DNA from: RPQJ01 sp963706755
GTDB lineage: Bacteria; Pseudomonadota; Gammaproteobacteria; Steroidobacterales; Steroidobacteraceae
Assembly (NCBI GenBank): GCA_963706755.1
Contig: CAVPNH010000011.1
Location: 1 to 64,000, forward strand
Direction: 5' to 3'
Length of the DNA: 64,000 bases
Shown here one piece after another: positions 53,325-60,889 of the stretch (its first letter is position 1; the number at the start of each line of letters is the position of its first letter). Position numbers and translations under genes: made by a program. The notes below the pieces were generated by a model. The model saw only the letters and a program-made list of their open reading frames with translations. It searched no databases and was not told where the DNA came from.

Positions 53325-53372
53325 CCTCGATCCATTCCGTCTCCAATCGAAGTAGCGTGCCTCCGCTACCAT
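53325..53372. repeat. 48-nt dispersed repeat, copy A
   Basis: Copy A and copy B (55384-55431) match at 40 of 48 positions (shared cctcgatcca, atcgaagtagcg, ccgcta). In copy A it runs into the duplicated tRNA-fMet tail, so this is the element side of the right junction. Its reverse strand in both copies can be read as a short open end (EWIEAELK and DWIEVELR before stops), which hints at the 3' end of a former gene, possibly an integrase; that is a guess. Confidence 0.6.
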
Positions 53373-53394
53373 CGAATCGAAGCAGACGGCCCCT
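53363..53394. repeat. Right copy of the 32-nt tRNA-fMet tail repeat
   Basis: Identical to 49323-49354. Only the last 9 nt of the tRNA are present here, so this is not a tRNA gene. A terminator hairpin gacggcccc/ggggccgtc (53385-53405) is included, as at the tRNA. Confidence 0.7.
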
Positions 53395-53412
53395 CCGGGG
53401 CCGTCTTGCTTT
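53385..53412 (+). terminator. Terminator hairpin copied with the tRNA tail
   Basis: Stem gacggcccc/ggggccgtc with loop tcc is followed by ttgctttt. It is the counterpart of the tRNA-fMet terminator with a changed loop and could end the WS/DGAT-DUF2934 transcript. Confidence 0.65.
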
Positions 53413-53414
53413 TC

Positions 53415-53566
53415 GGCACACCTTGATCGGCAGGCGTAGCGATCCCTTCCCCCGGGGCGACGAGTTCGGCGAGCGGCAACACCGATCAGCGGTCGCAGCG
53501 CAGGCAATAAGCGGCTAGCTTGTGATCGTGCTCGAGCAGTCCGGCGAGGGTGCCAAGGTCGATCAT
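53415..53566 (-). pseudogene. Decayed small Cys-pair protein gene, copy 1
   Basis: From ATG 53566 the frame reads MIDLGTLAGLLEHDHKLAAY, then CLRCDR and a TGA (53486-53488) exactly where copy 2 (60692) has a Trp codon. Beyond the stop it continues SVLPLAELVA, and then in the next frame GSLRLPIKV before running into the tRNA-tail repeat. A Cys-x-x-Cys-D-R-W protein of about 65 residues is the likely ancestor; I recall similar small hypothetical proteins but no function. Confidence 0.6.
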
Positions 53567-53777
53567 GGGGCGAGGGTAAGGCGGGGGACGGGCCAGAGGG
53601 CGAGCCGCCAACGTCGGCAGTTCTTACATGATGCGGTGCCGCAGGACAGCATCTGGTCAAACCCGACAAGCTAAGTATTTGATGCGATTGGCGCCGTGGT
53701 CAGTTGGCAAGAAATTTGCATTCGACTATGTCAAACCCGGCGGACGCGCTGGGAACGCACGAAACAGGGGGGGCGAC

Positions 53778-54662
53778 ATGAAGTCCAAGATTCTGGGACT
53801 GCTTACCGCGGGACTGCTGGCCGCGCCGATCACCGGCATGACGGACCCAATCCCATTGGAGTACGGTGCCTACGCAGGCATCTTCGCCCGTGATTGCAGC
53901 GTGGCACCGGGATGCCCGGATGGCGTCGGTAGCCAGCTCGCGCCGATCGTCGGTGGTACGCAGCAGCTCGCCCCTGACGCAGCAAGCCTCACCGTCGACA
54001 CGAGCGGCTGGTCCGGCGCGGCCAATGCGCTGGCGACGGGCCCAGGCGGCCAGCAGACATTCTGGACTGGCGCCAATGCTGGCTCGAATGGTGCGCCGAC
54101 GATCAGGGTTGACCTATACACCTCGGACATCGCGCGAGTCTCGGCCGGCGGCTGGGTGCTTCAGCGCTATACGTGGGACGGCACCGGCCCGGCCGAGCGC
54201 ACGATTGGCGGAACCCTGACGTTCACGCAGTCCGGGGGATGGCCGGGCGACGGAAGCAGTGCGGTTGCGGCAAGTATCTGGGTCTTCACCACGGGGTCCT
54301 CATTCGCCACGCTGTTAGATACCAACGGCTGTGGCCCCGGGTCGCTGACGTTCGGCGGCGAATCCTGCATCGAGAATGCGAACACTCTCGCTCGCGGGTT
54401 CCTTGAACCCACCGAGACCAGCGGTCCGCTCGACTTCTTCCTGGACCCTGTCAGCCTCACTTCCGAGCCGATTTTCGTATTGACGAGTTTCGCGGCTTTC
54501 GGGCGACTCGGCGGCTACGTCAATGCGGGCAACACGTTCGTAACGACGTTCGATAGCACGGTCGGGCTCACACCCGCCGCGTCGGTGCCCGAACCCGGCA
54601 CGCTCGCGCTGCTCGGTCTTGGACTCGCGGGGCTGGGTCTGAGCCGACGACGCAAAGCGTAA
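53778..54662 (+). CDS. PEP-CTERM sorting-signal protein, secreted
   Basis: The 294-residue precursor (ATG 53778) has an N-terminal signal peptide (SKILGLLTAGLLAAPITGMT) and a C-terminal PEP-CTERM signal: VPEPGTLALLGLGLAGLGLS followed by RRRKA. In the family an exosortase (EpsH) cuts at the PEP motif; none is encoded in this window. The middle is rich in Gly, Ser and Thr, with two Cys near residue 35 and a pair in NGCGPGSLTFGGESC; no known domain is recognised. Ribosome-site sequence aggggggg precedes the start. A terminator follows 24 bp after the stop. Confidence 0.85.
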   Translation: MKSKILGLLTAGLLAAPITGMTDPIPLEYGAYAGIFARDCSVAPGCPDGVGSQLAPIVGGTQQLAPDAASLTVDTSGWSGAANALATGPGGQQTFWTGANAGSNGAPTIRVDLYTSDIARVSAGGWVLQRYTWDGTGPAERTIGGTLTFTQSGGWPGDGSSAVAASIWVFTTGSSFATLLDTNGCGPGSLTFGGESCIENANTLARGFLEPTETSGPLDFFLDPVSLTSEPIFVLTSFAAFGRLGGYVNAGNTFVTTFDSTVGLTPAASVPEPGTLALLGLGLAGLGLSRRRKA

Positions 54663-54685
54663 GCGACGCGCTCAACGCAGCAAGA

Positions 54686-54717
54686 AGGCCAGCCGGGTGC
54701 TGACCTTTTTGTTTCTG
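54686..54717 (+). terminator. Terminator after the PEP-CTERM gene
   Basis: Stem aggccag/ctgacct (one G-T pair) with loop ccgggtg is followed by tttttgtttct. Confidence 0.7.
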
Positions 54718-54732
54718 CACCATCAGGTGACA

Positions 54733-54760
54733 AATGCGCGGTGACGCCCGCCACGGGGCG
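54733..54760. repeat. 28-nt short repeat, copy 1 (copy 2 at 59229-59256)
   Basis: Both copies begin aatgcgcggtgacgc and continue with cgcca and ggggcg, differing at two positions, and both follow a tttctgca motif by about 15-20 bp. They sit behind terminator-like hairpins of unrelated genes. It may be a REP-like or mobile fragment; 54761-54981 otherwise shows no gene. Confidence 0.5.
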
Positions 54761-54981
54761 CTATAGACTGACTTTTTCGTTGCTGATCCCAGCCACCAGC
54801 CCTGGCCTCGCGTCGGCACGGGCGGCCGAACCCCCGTCGTGCTGTGATTCGGCACTAGTCCACAGTTCCAAGTTGCGGGCTGAGGCAGACTCAGGCTTGC
54901 CTAGATCCCACCGGACGCATGCAATTCGCAGCAACGCTCGTCCGAATTCGATGGCACAGGCTTGGAGGCGAACTGCGGAGT

Positions 54982-55254
54982 ATGAAGAACTACCCGGCTG
55001 TATCGATCGTCACGGCAGGCAATAGCTGTGTGGCGGTGAAGGCTCTGAAGGGGAGCAAGACCCTGGCCGTCGCAGCGCCGAGGCTGCCGCTGCCGGACTG
55101 CTCAATGCCGCACGTATGTCGGTGTCGCTTCCAGAAATATGCCGACCGGCGTGCCGAAGATGACGACCGAAGGTTGCTTGGTTCCTCGGAACGTTCAATC
55201 TGGTTCAAAGGGGAGCAGCGCAGGAAGTCGCGCAGTCGTCGCGCAGGCGATTAG
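54982..55254 (+). CDS. Small conserved-looking Cys-motif hypothetical protein
   Basis: The 90-residue protein from ATG 54982 has an N-terminal YPAVSIVTAGNSCVAVKALK, a proline-rich link (APRLPLPDC) and a Cys cluster SMPHVCRCRFQKYADRRAED, ending basic. The C-x-many-C-x-C-R-(F/Y)-x-(K/H)-x-x-D-R-R pattern recurs, as I recall, in short hypothetical proteins of Gammaproteobacteria, and it suggests a metal-binding knuckle. No partner gene is close. A longer in-frame start at 54919 is possible. Confidence 0.6.
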   Translation: MKNYPAVSIVTAGNSCVAVKALKGSKTLAVAAPRLPLPDCSMPHVCRCRFQKYADRRAEDDDRRLLGSSERSIWFKGEQRRKSRSRRAGD

Positions 55255-55310
55255 CGCCCGGGTCACTAACGTTTCAAAGATCGAGCCGCAAAGGGTTAGG
55301 CTCATTTGAG

Positions 55311-55345
55311 TCAGGCCCCCGGACCCGCGCCGGGGTCTTGTGTTT
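55311..55345 (+). terminator. Terminator-like hairpin
   Basis: ccccgg...ccgggg (55311-55334 region) is followed by tcttgtgtttct, 60 bp after the 54982-55254 gene and pointing the same way. Confidence 0.5.
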
Positions 55346-55383
55346 CTGTCGGGAGCAGGGCAGACCGGACTACCGCAGTTCGA

Positions 55384-55431
55384 CCTCGATCCAGTCCGCT
55401 TCTGATCGAAGTAGCGAGCCCCCGCTAACAT
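55384..55431. repeat. 48-nt dispersed repeat, copy B
   Basis: Matches copy A (53325-53372) at 40 of 48 positions. Here it is followed by unrelated DNA and a different terminator hairpin, so the tRNA-fMet tail is not part of the repeat itself. Confidence 0.6.
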
Positions 55432-55447
55432 ACAAAATGAGCACTTG

Positions 55448-55476
55448 GCCCGGCTTTCCAGCCGGGCTTTTTGCAT
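55448..55476 (+). terminator. Rho-independent terminator
   Basis: Stem gcccggc/gccgggc with loop tttcca is followed by tttttgc. The gene it serves is not clear. The stretch 55477-55909 holds no gene I can support; a weak frame at 55708 has a hydrophobic segment (YLGAVVFVLLAAMSAILAFF) but overlaps the hydrolase end. Confidence 0.65.
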
Positions 55477-55909
55477 TCTGAAATCCGTATTGGCACCGTG
55501 CAGGCATCTCCGATCAATCCCGGAGCCGGGTTGACTGGGGGGCGGTCAACAGCCGTCGAAGGGGGAAATGCCGGAGCCAGACTGCCAGCTGCGGGCACAT
55601 GCGACAAATGTGTCCTGCGCCACTGACAGGAGCCGCCTGAAGAATGCGAACCGCGCCTTAGACTCGTACCCGATCCTCGCCGGCGCGTCGAGAAACAGGT
55701 CGTCGTCGTGCTGATCCGCGCATCCGTCGCTCTCTTGCTGTCTGTCGATGCGGTCTGCGAAAGCCTGCAAAGAGCGCTGTCCGCAGCAGAGCCGCCGGTT
55801 GCCGAGCACCCGTACCTCGGTGCCGTCGTGTTTGTGTTGCTCGCTGCAATGTCGGCAATCCTCGCGTTCTTCTCCAGCGCGGCCCGGGCCGATACAGTTG
55901 CTGAACCAA

Positions 55910-56563
55910 TCAAGCTAGCGCGCGCCGAAACCATCGCAGCGCCAGGGTTGCCACCTGTTCGAGGGTGCCCGGCTCCTCGAACAGGTGGGTCGCGCCCGGA
56001 ACGATCTCGAGGCGCGCTTCGCATTGCAGTAGCCGCAACGCCTTCTCGTTCAACTCGATGACGACAGGATCCTGCGAGCCGACGATGAGCAGCGTGGGCG
56101 CCGTCACGCGGGGCAGGGTAGCGCCTGCGAGGTCCGGGCGCCCGCCCCTCGACACGATCGCGTGCACCTCGCATTCGACACTCGCTGCAAGCGCCGCCGC
56201 AGCGCCTGTGCTCGCGCCAAAGTAGCCTCGCCTCAGGTTAGTGGACCAGTCCTGGCTGCCGAGCCACCGGGTCACACCCGCCAGGCGGCGGGCCAGCAGA
56301 TCGATGTCGAATCGCAAGCTCGCGTCCCGCTGGTCACGCACTTCCTCTTCGGCCGTGAGCAGATCGAACAGGAGGGTGCCGATCCCGCCTTCCGCGAGGC
56401 GGTTTGCGACGTAACGATTGCGGGTGCTGAATCGGCTGCTGCCGCTGCCGTGGGCAAACAGCACGATGCCTCGCGCATGGCGGGGCAGTACGACCTCGCC
56501 CTGCAGCACCGCGTCGCCGGTGTCGATGGTCGCTGGAAACGACCGGGGGTCCGCTTCACTCAT
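55910..56563 (-). CDS. Alpha/beta hydrolase (dienelactone hydrolase-like)
   Basis: The 217-residue protein (ATG 56563) has the compact alpha/beta fold: GEVVLPRHARGIVLFAHGSG (oxyanion region), nucleophile elbow YFGASTGAAAALAA with the serine in G-A-S-T-G, acid strand TLLIVGSQDPVVIELN and the histidine in GATHLFEEPG. Such proteins are often encoded with phosphoribosyltransferases or stress proteins; here it follows a universal stress protein gene by 74 bp on the same strand. The substrate is unknown. Confidence 0.88.
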   Translation of the reverse strand: MSEADPRSFPATIDTGDAVLQGEVVLPRHARGIVLFAHGSGSSRFSTRNRYVANRLAEGGIGTLLFDLLTAEEEVRDQRDASLRFDIDLLARRLAGVTRWLGSQDWSTNLRRGYFGASTGAAAALAASVECEVHAIVSRGGRPDLAGATLPRVTAPTLLIVGSQDPVVIELNEKALRLLQCEARLEIVPGATHLFEEPGTLEQVATLALRWFRRALA

Positions 56564-56637
56564 ATCGTTACCCCGCGACCGGCAGGTGCCTACGCTTCCT
56601 GCGCGAGGAAGGCCCTGATCTTGACGGCGACCCCGAA

Positions 56638-57051
56638 TCAGCGGGCAATGGTCACGGAGCAATGTGCCTTCGCAGCGACGTCGCTGGCGACGGATCCAAC
56701 CATCAGCCGGGATATGCGGGATCGGCCACCCGTGCCGGTCACGATGTGGTCAATTCCATGTTCTTCTGCATACCTGACAATTGCCGTGGCGGGGTCTCGA
56801 CCGCTGACAGCGACAGCCCGAGTGTCGGTGAGGCCCGCGCCCTTGGCCACTGCTATCGCCGCATCGAGCATTCTCTTGACTTCGGCATCGTCCCAAAGTG
56901 GGACGCTTGGGGCCATTCCGCCGGTCATGATGATGTTGCTGGCCAGGAAGGTCAGTTTGGCCCCAGTCACCTTCGCGAACTGGACCGCGTAGGTCACGGC
57001 TCTCTCGGCGTGATCGGACCCATCGGTTGCGCAAAGTACTTGAGATGTCAT
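56638..57051 (-). CDS. Universal stress protein (UspA family)
   Basis: The 137-residue protein (ATG 57051) has the UspA fold: QVLCATDGSDHAERAVTYAV at the N-terminus with the ATP-type DGS motif, and the nucleotide loop G-T-G-G-R-S-R-I-S-R-L-M-V-G-S-V-A with the G-x-x-G-x9-G-(S/T) pattern near residue 108, ending KAHCSVTIAR. It lies between the acyl-CoA ligase (46 bp) and the hydrolase on the same strand, so the three look like an operon. Confidence 0.93.
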   Translation of the reverse strand: MTSQVLCATDGSDHAERAVTYAVQFAKVTGAKLTFLASNIIMTGGMAPSVPLWDDAEVKRMLDAAIAVAKGAGLTDTRAVAVSGRDPATAIVRYAEEHGIDHIVTGTGGRSRISRLMVGSVASDVAAKAHCSVTIAR

Positions 57052-57097
57052 GGCTGTTGCTCCAGTTTGCGAGAATGTGTGTACCGGATTCGGTTGC

Positions 57098-58804
57098 CTA
57101 CGCGCTCCTGGCGGCCTCGGTTGCCGGCGATTCCCGGAGTGCGCGACGCAGGATCTTGCCGACGTTGCTCTTCGGCAATTCACTGCGGAACTCGATGTAC
57201 TTCGGCCGCTTGTAGCCGGTGAGCTGCTTCTCGCAGTATTCGGCGAGCTCCGCTTCGGTGAGCGCAGGGTCTTTGCGTACGACGAACAGCTTGACTGCTT
57301 CGCCGGAGCGCTCATCGGGCACACCGATCACGGCGCACTCCAGGACGCCGGGGTGCATGGCCACGACCGACTCGAGCTCGTTCGGATAGACGTTGAAGCC
57401 CGAGACGATGATCATGTCCTTCTTGCGGTCGACGATGCGTATGTGACCGCGCTCGTCCATGATCCCGATGTCGCCGGACTTGAAGAAGCCGTCGGGCGTC
57501 ATGACCTTGGCGGTCTCCTCCGGCCGGTTCCAGTAGCCCGCCATGACCTGTGGCCCGCGGATCGCGATCTCGCCCGGCTCGCCGAGTGGCACGGGTCGGC
57601 CGGCATCGTCGAGTACTGCAATTTCGGTGTTGGGCAAGGGCAGCCCGATCGTGCCGCTCCATTCCCGAATGACGATCGGGTTGCAGGTTGCCGCCGGTGA
57701 GGTCTCGGTCAAACCGTAAGCCTCGACGATCGGGCAGCCAGTCAGCGTGAGCCACTTGTCTGCCACGTTCTTGTGCACGGCCATGCCGGCACCGATCGAG
57801 ATCCGGAGACCGGAGAAGTCGAGCTTGCGGAATTCGACATTCTCGGCCAGCGCGTTCAGTAACGTATTGACCGCCGGAAGCACGTTGAATGCCCGGCTGC
57901 GCAGGTCCTTGACCATCTGGTGAATGTCGCGCGGATTTGCGATCAGCACGTCGAGTGCGCCGATCCGCATGCCGAACAGGCAGTTCGCCACCAGCGCAAA
58001 GGCATGGTAGAGCGGCAACGCGCAGACGTAGACGAACTGCTCCGGCACCGGTCCGCGGCTGGTGTCGTGAAGCGCCGGCTCCATCCACGCCTCGCACTGC
58101 AGGAGGTTGGCGATCAGGTTGCCGTGCGTCAGCACGGCACCCTTGGCGACGCCGGTGGTGCCGCCGGTGTACTGCAGGAATGCAACGTCCTCCGGCCCGA
58201 GCGGCGCGCTCTCGAGCACGCGGTCACGCCCCTCCTCGAGCACGTCCGTGAACCGCAGATGTCCTGGCAGTGAGTAGGGCGGCACCATCTTCTTCACGCG
58301 CCGGACGGCGAAGTTGACGACCGCGCCTTTCGGGAAGCCGAGCAGGTCGCCGATCGAGGTCACTATCACGTGCCTGATGGATGTGCGGCCCACCACTTGC
58401 TGCAGGGTCGCCGCGAAGTTCTCGAGTATCACGATCGCTTCGGCACCCGAATCCGCGAGCTGGTGCTCGAGCTCGCGTGGCGTGTAGAGCGGGTTGACGT
58501 TGACCACCACGTAGCCCGCGCGCAGCGCGCCCGCGAGTGCGACCGGGTACTGCAGGATGTTCGGCATCATGAGTGCCACGCGCGCTCCGCGCGCGAGCCC
58601 CGTCCCCTGCAGCCACGCACCGAACGCGGCCGACAGGCGGTCGAGTTCTGCGTACGTCAAAGTGTGGTCCATGAAGACGAAGGCGCCACGTTGCGCATAC
58701 TTGCGGAACGAGTCCTCCATGAGTTCAGGCAAGGAGCGATACTGCGTCACGTCGACATCCGCGGGCACGCCCTGCGGATAGCTTTTCAGCCAGAACCTGT
58801 CCAT
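57098..58804 (-). CDS. fadD: Long-chain-fatty-acid--CoA ligase (FadD-like)
   Basis: The 568-residue enzyme (ATG 58804, ribosome site aggagg) activates fatty acids to acyl-CoA. The AMP-binding P-loop QYTGGTTGVAKGAVLTH lies at residues 211-227; the A5 motif VEAYGLTETSPAATCNP, the GEIAIRGPQVMAGYWNRPEE block, the SGDIGIMDERGHIRIVDRKK hinge and the catalytic Lys in SNVGKILRRALRE are intact. Length and start WLKSYPQGVPADVD match FadD. It could supply acyl-CoA to the WS/DGAT enzyme or to beta-oxidation. Confidence 0.94.
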   Translation of the reverse strand: MDRFWLKSYPQGVPADVDVTQYRSLPELMEDSFRKYAQRGAFVFMDHTLTYAELDRLSAAFGAWLQGTGLARGARVALMMPNILQYPVALAGALRAGYVVVNVNPLYTPRELEHQLADSGAEAIVILENFAATLQQVVGRTSIRHVIVTSIGDLLGFPKGAVVNFAVRRVKKMVPPYSLPGHLRFTDVLEEGRDRVLESAPLGPEDVAFLQYTGGTTGVAKGAVLTHGNLIANLLQCEAWMEPALHDTSRGPVPEQFVYVCALPLYHAFALVANCLFGMRIGALDVLIANPRDIHQMVKDLRSRAFNVLPAVNTLLNALAENVEFRKLDFSGLRISIGAGMAVHKNVADKWLTLTGCPIVEAYGLTETSPAATCNPIVIREWSGTIGLPLPNTEIAVLDDAGRPVPLGEPGEIAIRGPQVMAGYWNRPEETAKVMTPDGFFKSGDIGIMDERGHIRIVDRKKDMIIVSGFNVYPNELESVVAMHPGVLECAVIGVPDERSGEAVKLFVVRKDPALTEAELAEYCEKQLTGYKRPKYIEFRSELPKSNVGKILRRALRESPATEAARSA

Positions 58805-59062
58805 CGCGTCCTCCTTTTTTCCGAAGCAGCGATCCATGACCTCGGGGTCGCCGGGCTGGCCCCGACCCCGTCCGACTACCGTGCGCCGGTCTGCACGAAG
58901 CTTCAATTCGTGAAATGAGACGTCGAGTCGCGGTCAGCGCATGTTGCGATGCGGCATCAGGGGCGCGCCGAAGAAGTTCAAGGCGGACAGCGTAGACCGG
59001 TCACCGCTTCCTTCTTCCGAACTCCTGCCCGCCTCCGGCCTCGAGGAACTACGTCGCGGCCC

Positions 59063-59182
59063 GCCACTACTGGGGCAGTCAGCGGTGTGACTCCCGGTAC
59101 ATGGTATTTCGCGGTTACGGCAGTTGGCGGCAACGTTTCCGAAAGCGCGTACCCGAAGGTCGGCTCGAAAATGATCAGGTGA
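59063..59182 (+). pseudogene. Fibronectin type III domain remnant
   Basis: About 38 codons before a TGA at 59180 read ATTGAVSGVTPGTWYFAVTA and then VGGNVSESAYPKVGSKMI, the last strands of a typical Fn3 domain (L-T-P-G-T-W-Y-F-A-V-T-A-V). Nothing upstream (58805-59060) continues the domain. It is probably the tail of a lost surface protein gene. Confidence 0.55.
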
Positions 59183-59228
59183 CGCTGCGGCCCCGCGCCG
59201 GATTTCTATTTCTGCAGTTCACGACAGC

Positions 59229-59256
59229 AATGCGCGGTGACGCTCGCCAAGGGGCG
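59229..59256. repeat. 28-nt short repeat, copy 2
   Basis: Counterpart of 54733-54760 (26 of 28 identical). It follows the Fn3 remnant. Confidence 0.5.
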
Positions 59257-59284
59257 GGACAGAAACGGGGCAACGCCGTAGATC

Positions 59285-59488
59285 TCACCGGGCGCAGTCA
59301 GGGGTTGAAATTACGTCGGTGTCATCAGCCAACTGAACGGAATCGTTCGTCACATTGACGACGACCGTCTCAACCTTGTAACCGCGTTTGACCCACTCGG
59401 CGGCGATGCGTACCGCTTCTAAGCGGTCGCTGGTCTCAGAGGTCTCGTGCTCCCTCTCAACGTAGTATTGGCGTTCCATGTCCCGCAT
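59285..59488 (-). CDS. Small acidic hypothetical protein
   Basis: The 67-residue frame (ATG 59488; ATG 59479 also possible) reads ERQYYVEREHETSETSDRLE and AVRIAAEWVKRGYKVETVVV, a plausible helix-strand fold, and ends in a Asp-rich stretch. It has protein-like composition but no recognised family. The region 59489-59791 after it contains no other gene. Confidence 0.4.
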   Translation of the reverse strand: MRDMERQYYVEREHETSETSDRLEAVRIAAEWVKRGYKVETVVVNVTNDSVQLADDTDVISTPDCAR

Positions 59489-59791
59489 CCTCTGCTGCGA
59501 CTGGCGCTCTTCCCTGTGCGCTTCTTACGGAGAATCAAGACACAACGCAGCGCAGCAATTCATCAGAGGATACCGAGAGTGAGCTGGTCCTTTTCTTCAC
59601 GTCCGCACCGGATTCTCGCGGCAACTCCTGCCACATCCCGAGGCACGCTCCCGGGATGATCCTCACCGGGCCAACCCGCCGCTTCACCCAAGAGGGCGAC
59701 CGCTACGAGGTCGAGCACGCGACGAGCATCGCAGTCATGCGGTTCGGTGTGCGCGATTCCGGCTATCCTTTTGCCTGCCGCCCCGGAATCC

Positions 59792-60592
59792 ATGATGAGA
59801 AGAGCCGAAGTCGTTTCCGTCCTGGCCCTGAGTTCGAGTCAGGCGGTCGCTGGCCTTCCGTTCCTGACCGAAGATCCGGTTCCCGTGGATTACACGCATA
59901 GCGAGGCCTACGTCTTTTCCACCTACGACGGGACGACCGGCGGGAGCGACACCAATTTCCCTGCCTTTGAATACAGCTACGGGGTGCTGCCGGACATCCA
60001 GCTGACGATCGGGGTTCCATTTTCGCGAGCTGCGCCAGATGGCGGTCCGACCGAGTGGGGTCTCGGCGACGTGGCAATCGGCGTGAAGTATCGCTTTGTC
60101 GATGAAACGGACACGTCGCCACAGGTCGCGGTAGTGCCAATGGCCGTGTTACCCACCGGGGATTCGAACGAGGGACTCGGCAACGGCAAGACCTGGTGGC
60201 GCCTGCAGGTCTGCCTGCAGAAGAGCTGGGGTGAATGGACCACTTACGGCGGTGGCGGCTACGTGATCAATCCTGCAGACGGCGAGAAGAACCATGCCTT
60301 CGGTGGCTGGCTGCTGCAGAAGGAACTGGGCGAGAAATGGATGCTGGGCGGGGAGGTATTTGCCCGGGGCAAGGACGCGGTCGGGGGGCGGGCGACCACC
60401 CTCCTGAACTTTGGAGGCTCGTTCAGATTCTCTCCGGATTTCAAACTGCTCTTTTCCGCGGGTCATAGCGCCAGTGGCGAGAATCACACCATCGCTTACC
60501 TTGGGCTTTGGTGGGGATTCGGTGGAGAAGAGGACGGGCGACAATCGGGCACAGGTTCTCCGCGGGATCGCTCGGGGCTCTCGCAGCAGTAG
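59792..60592 (+). CDS. Outer-membrane beta-barrel transporter-like protein
   Basis: The 266-residue protein (ATG 59792 or 59795) has a short signal peptide (AEVVSVLALSSSQAVAG) and then PFLTEDPVPVDYTHSEAYVF. The body alternates hydrophobic and polar residues (FEYSYGVLPDIQLTIGVPFS, LGDVAIGVKYRFVDETDTSP, QVAVVPMAVLPTGDSN, GGGGYVINP). This is the pattern of transporter-like porins related to the phenol-degradation MetA/SphA group (COG4313). The last 20 residues after GLWWGFGGEEDG are not barrel-like and may be read-through of a shifted end. The ligand is unknown. Confidence 0.7.
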   Translation: MMRRAEVVSVLALSSSQAVAGLPFLTEDPVPVDYTHSEAYVFSTYDGTTGGSDTNFPAFEYSYGVLPDIQLTIGVPFSRAAPDGGPTEWGLGDVAIGVKYRFVDETDTSPQVAVVPMAVLPTGDSNEGLGNGKTWWRLQVCLQKSWGEWTTYGGGGYVINPADGEKNHAFGGWLLQKELGEKWMLGGEVFARGKDAVGGRATTLLNFGGSFRFSPDFKLLFSAGHSASGENHTIAYLGLWWGFGGEEDGRQSGTGSPRDRSGLSQQ

Positions 60593-60596
60593 CGAA

Positions 60597-60692
60597 GACG
60601 TTAGCTCCCGACCAGCGTCCGCAGCGCACGCAGCAGGCGCGCAATTAGTTCTACCGATCGTACAGGCCGGCGAGAGTGCCGAGGGCGATCAT
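60597..60692 (-). pseudogene. Decayed small Cys-pair protein gene, copy 2
   Basis: From ATG 60692 the frame reads MIALGTLAGLYDR, TAG, N, TAA, then LRACCVRCGRWSG. It aligns without gaps to copy 1 (53566): M-I-x-L-G-T-L-A-G-L at residues 1-10 and C-x-R-C-x-R at 21-26. Here the Trp at codon 27 is kept but codons 14 and 16 are stops. The two copies therefore carry different inactivating changes. Confidence 0.6.
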
Positions 60693-60889
60693 GGTGCGGG
60701 GGTAGCCCCGGGGAGGAGTCGGGGGCGAGTGAGGGGTCAGTTCGCGTCGCTTCTAGCGATTGTCCCTGACTTCCCGCTCACCTATCCCGACTTGCGGTCG
60801 CGGCAGATCGGCCTACGTTTGGACGGAATGGGTGACGACGCGCCGTTCGTGGTGCGCCCAGCCCTTTCGGTGAGGAAGAGGAGGGAGTC

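Noticed and set aside
53363..53394. Second tRNA-fMet gene
   Set aside because: Only the last 9 nt of the tRNA are present; the D-, anticodon and T-arms are missing.
53486..53488. TGA recoded as tryptophan or selenocysteine in the small Cys-pair gene
   Set aside because: Other genes here use TGA as stop throughout, no SECIS-like hairpin is seen, and a further frameshift follows; it is a decayed copy.
55263..55305. Integron attC site (cactaac ... gttaggc)
   Set aside because: The R'' box does not fit the consensus, the spacing is too short, and no integrase or cassette array is present.
55708..56061. Plus-strand gene with one hydrophobic helix
   Set aside because: It overlaps the conserved C-terminus of the hydrolase on the other strand and degenerates into that gene's shadow.
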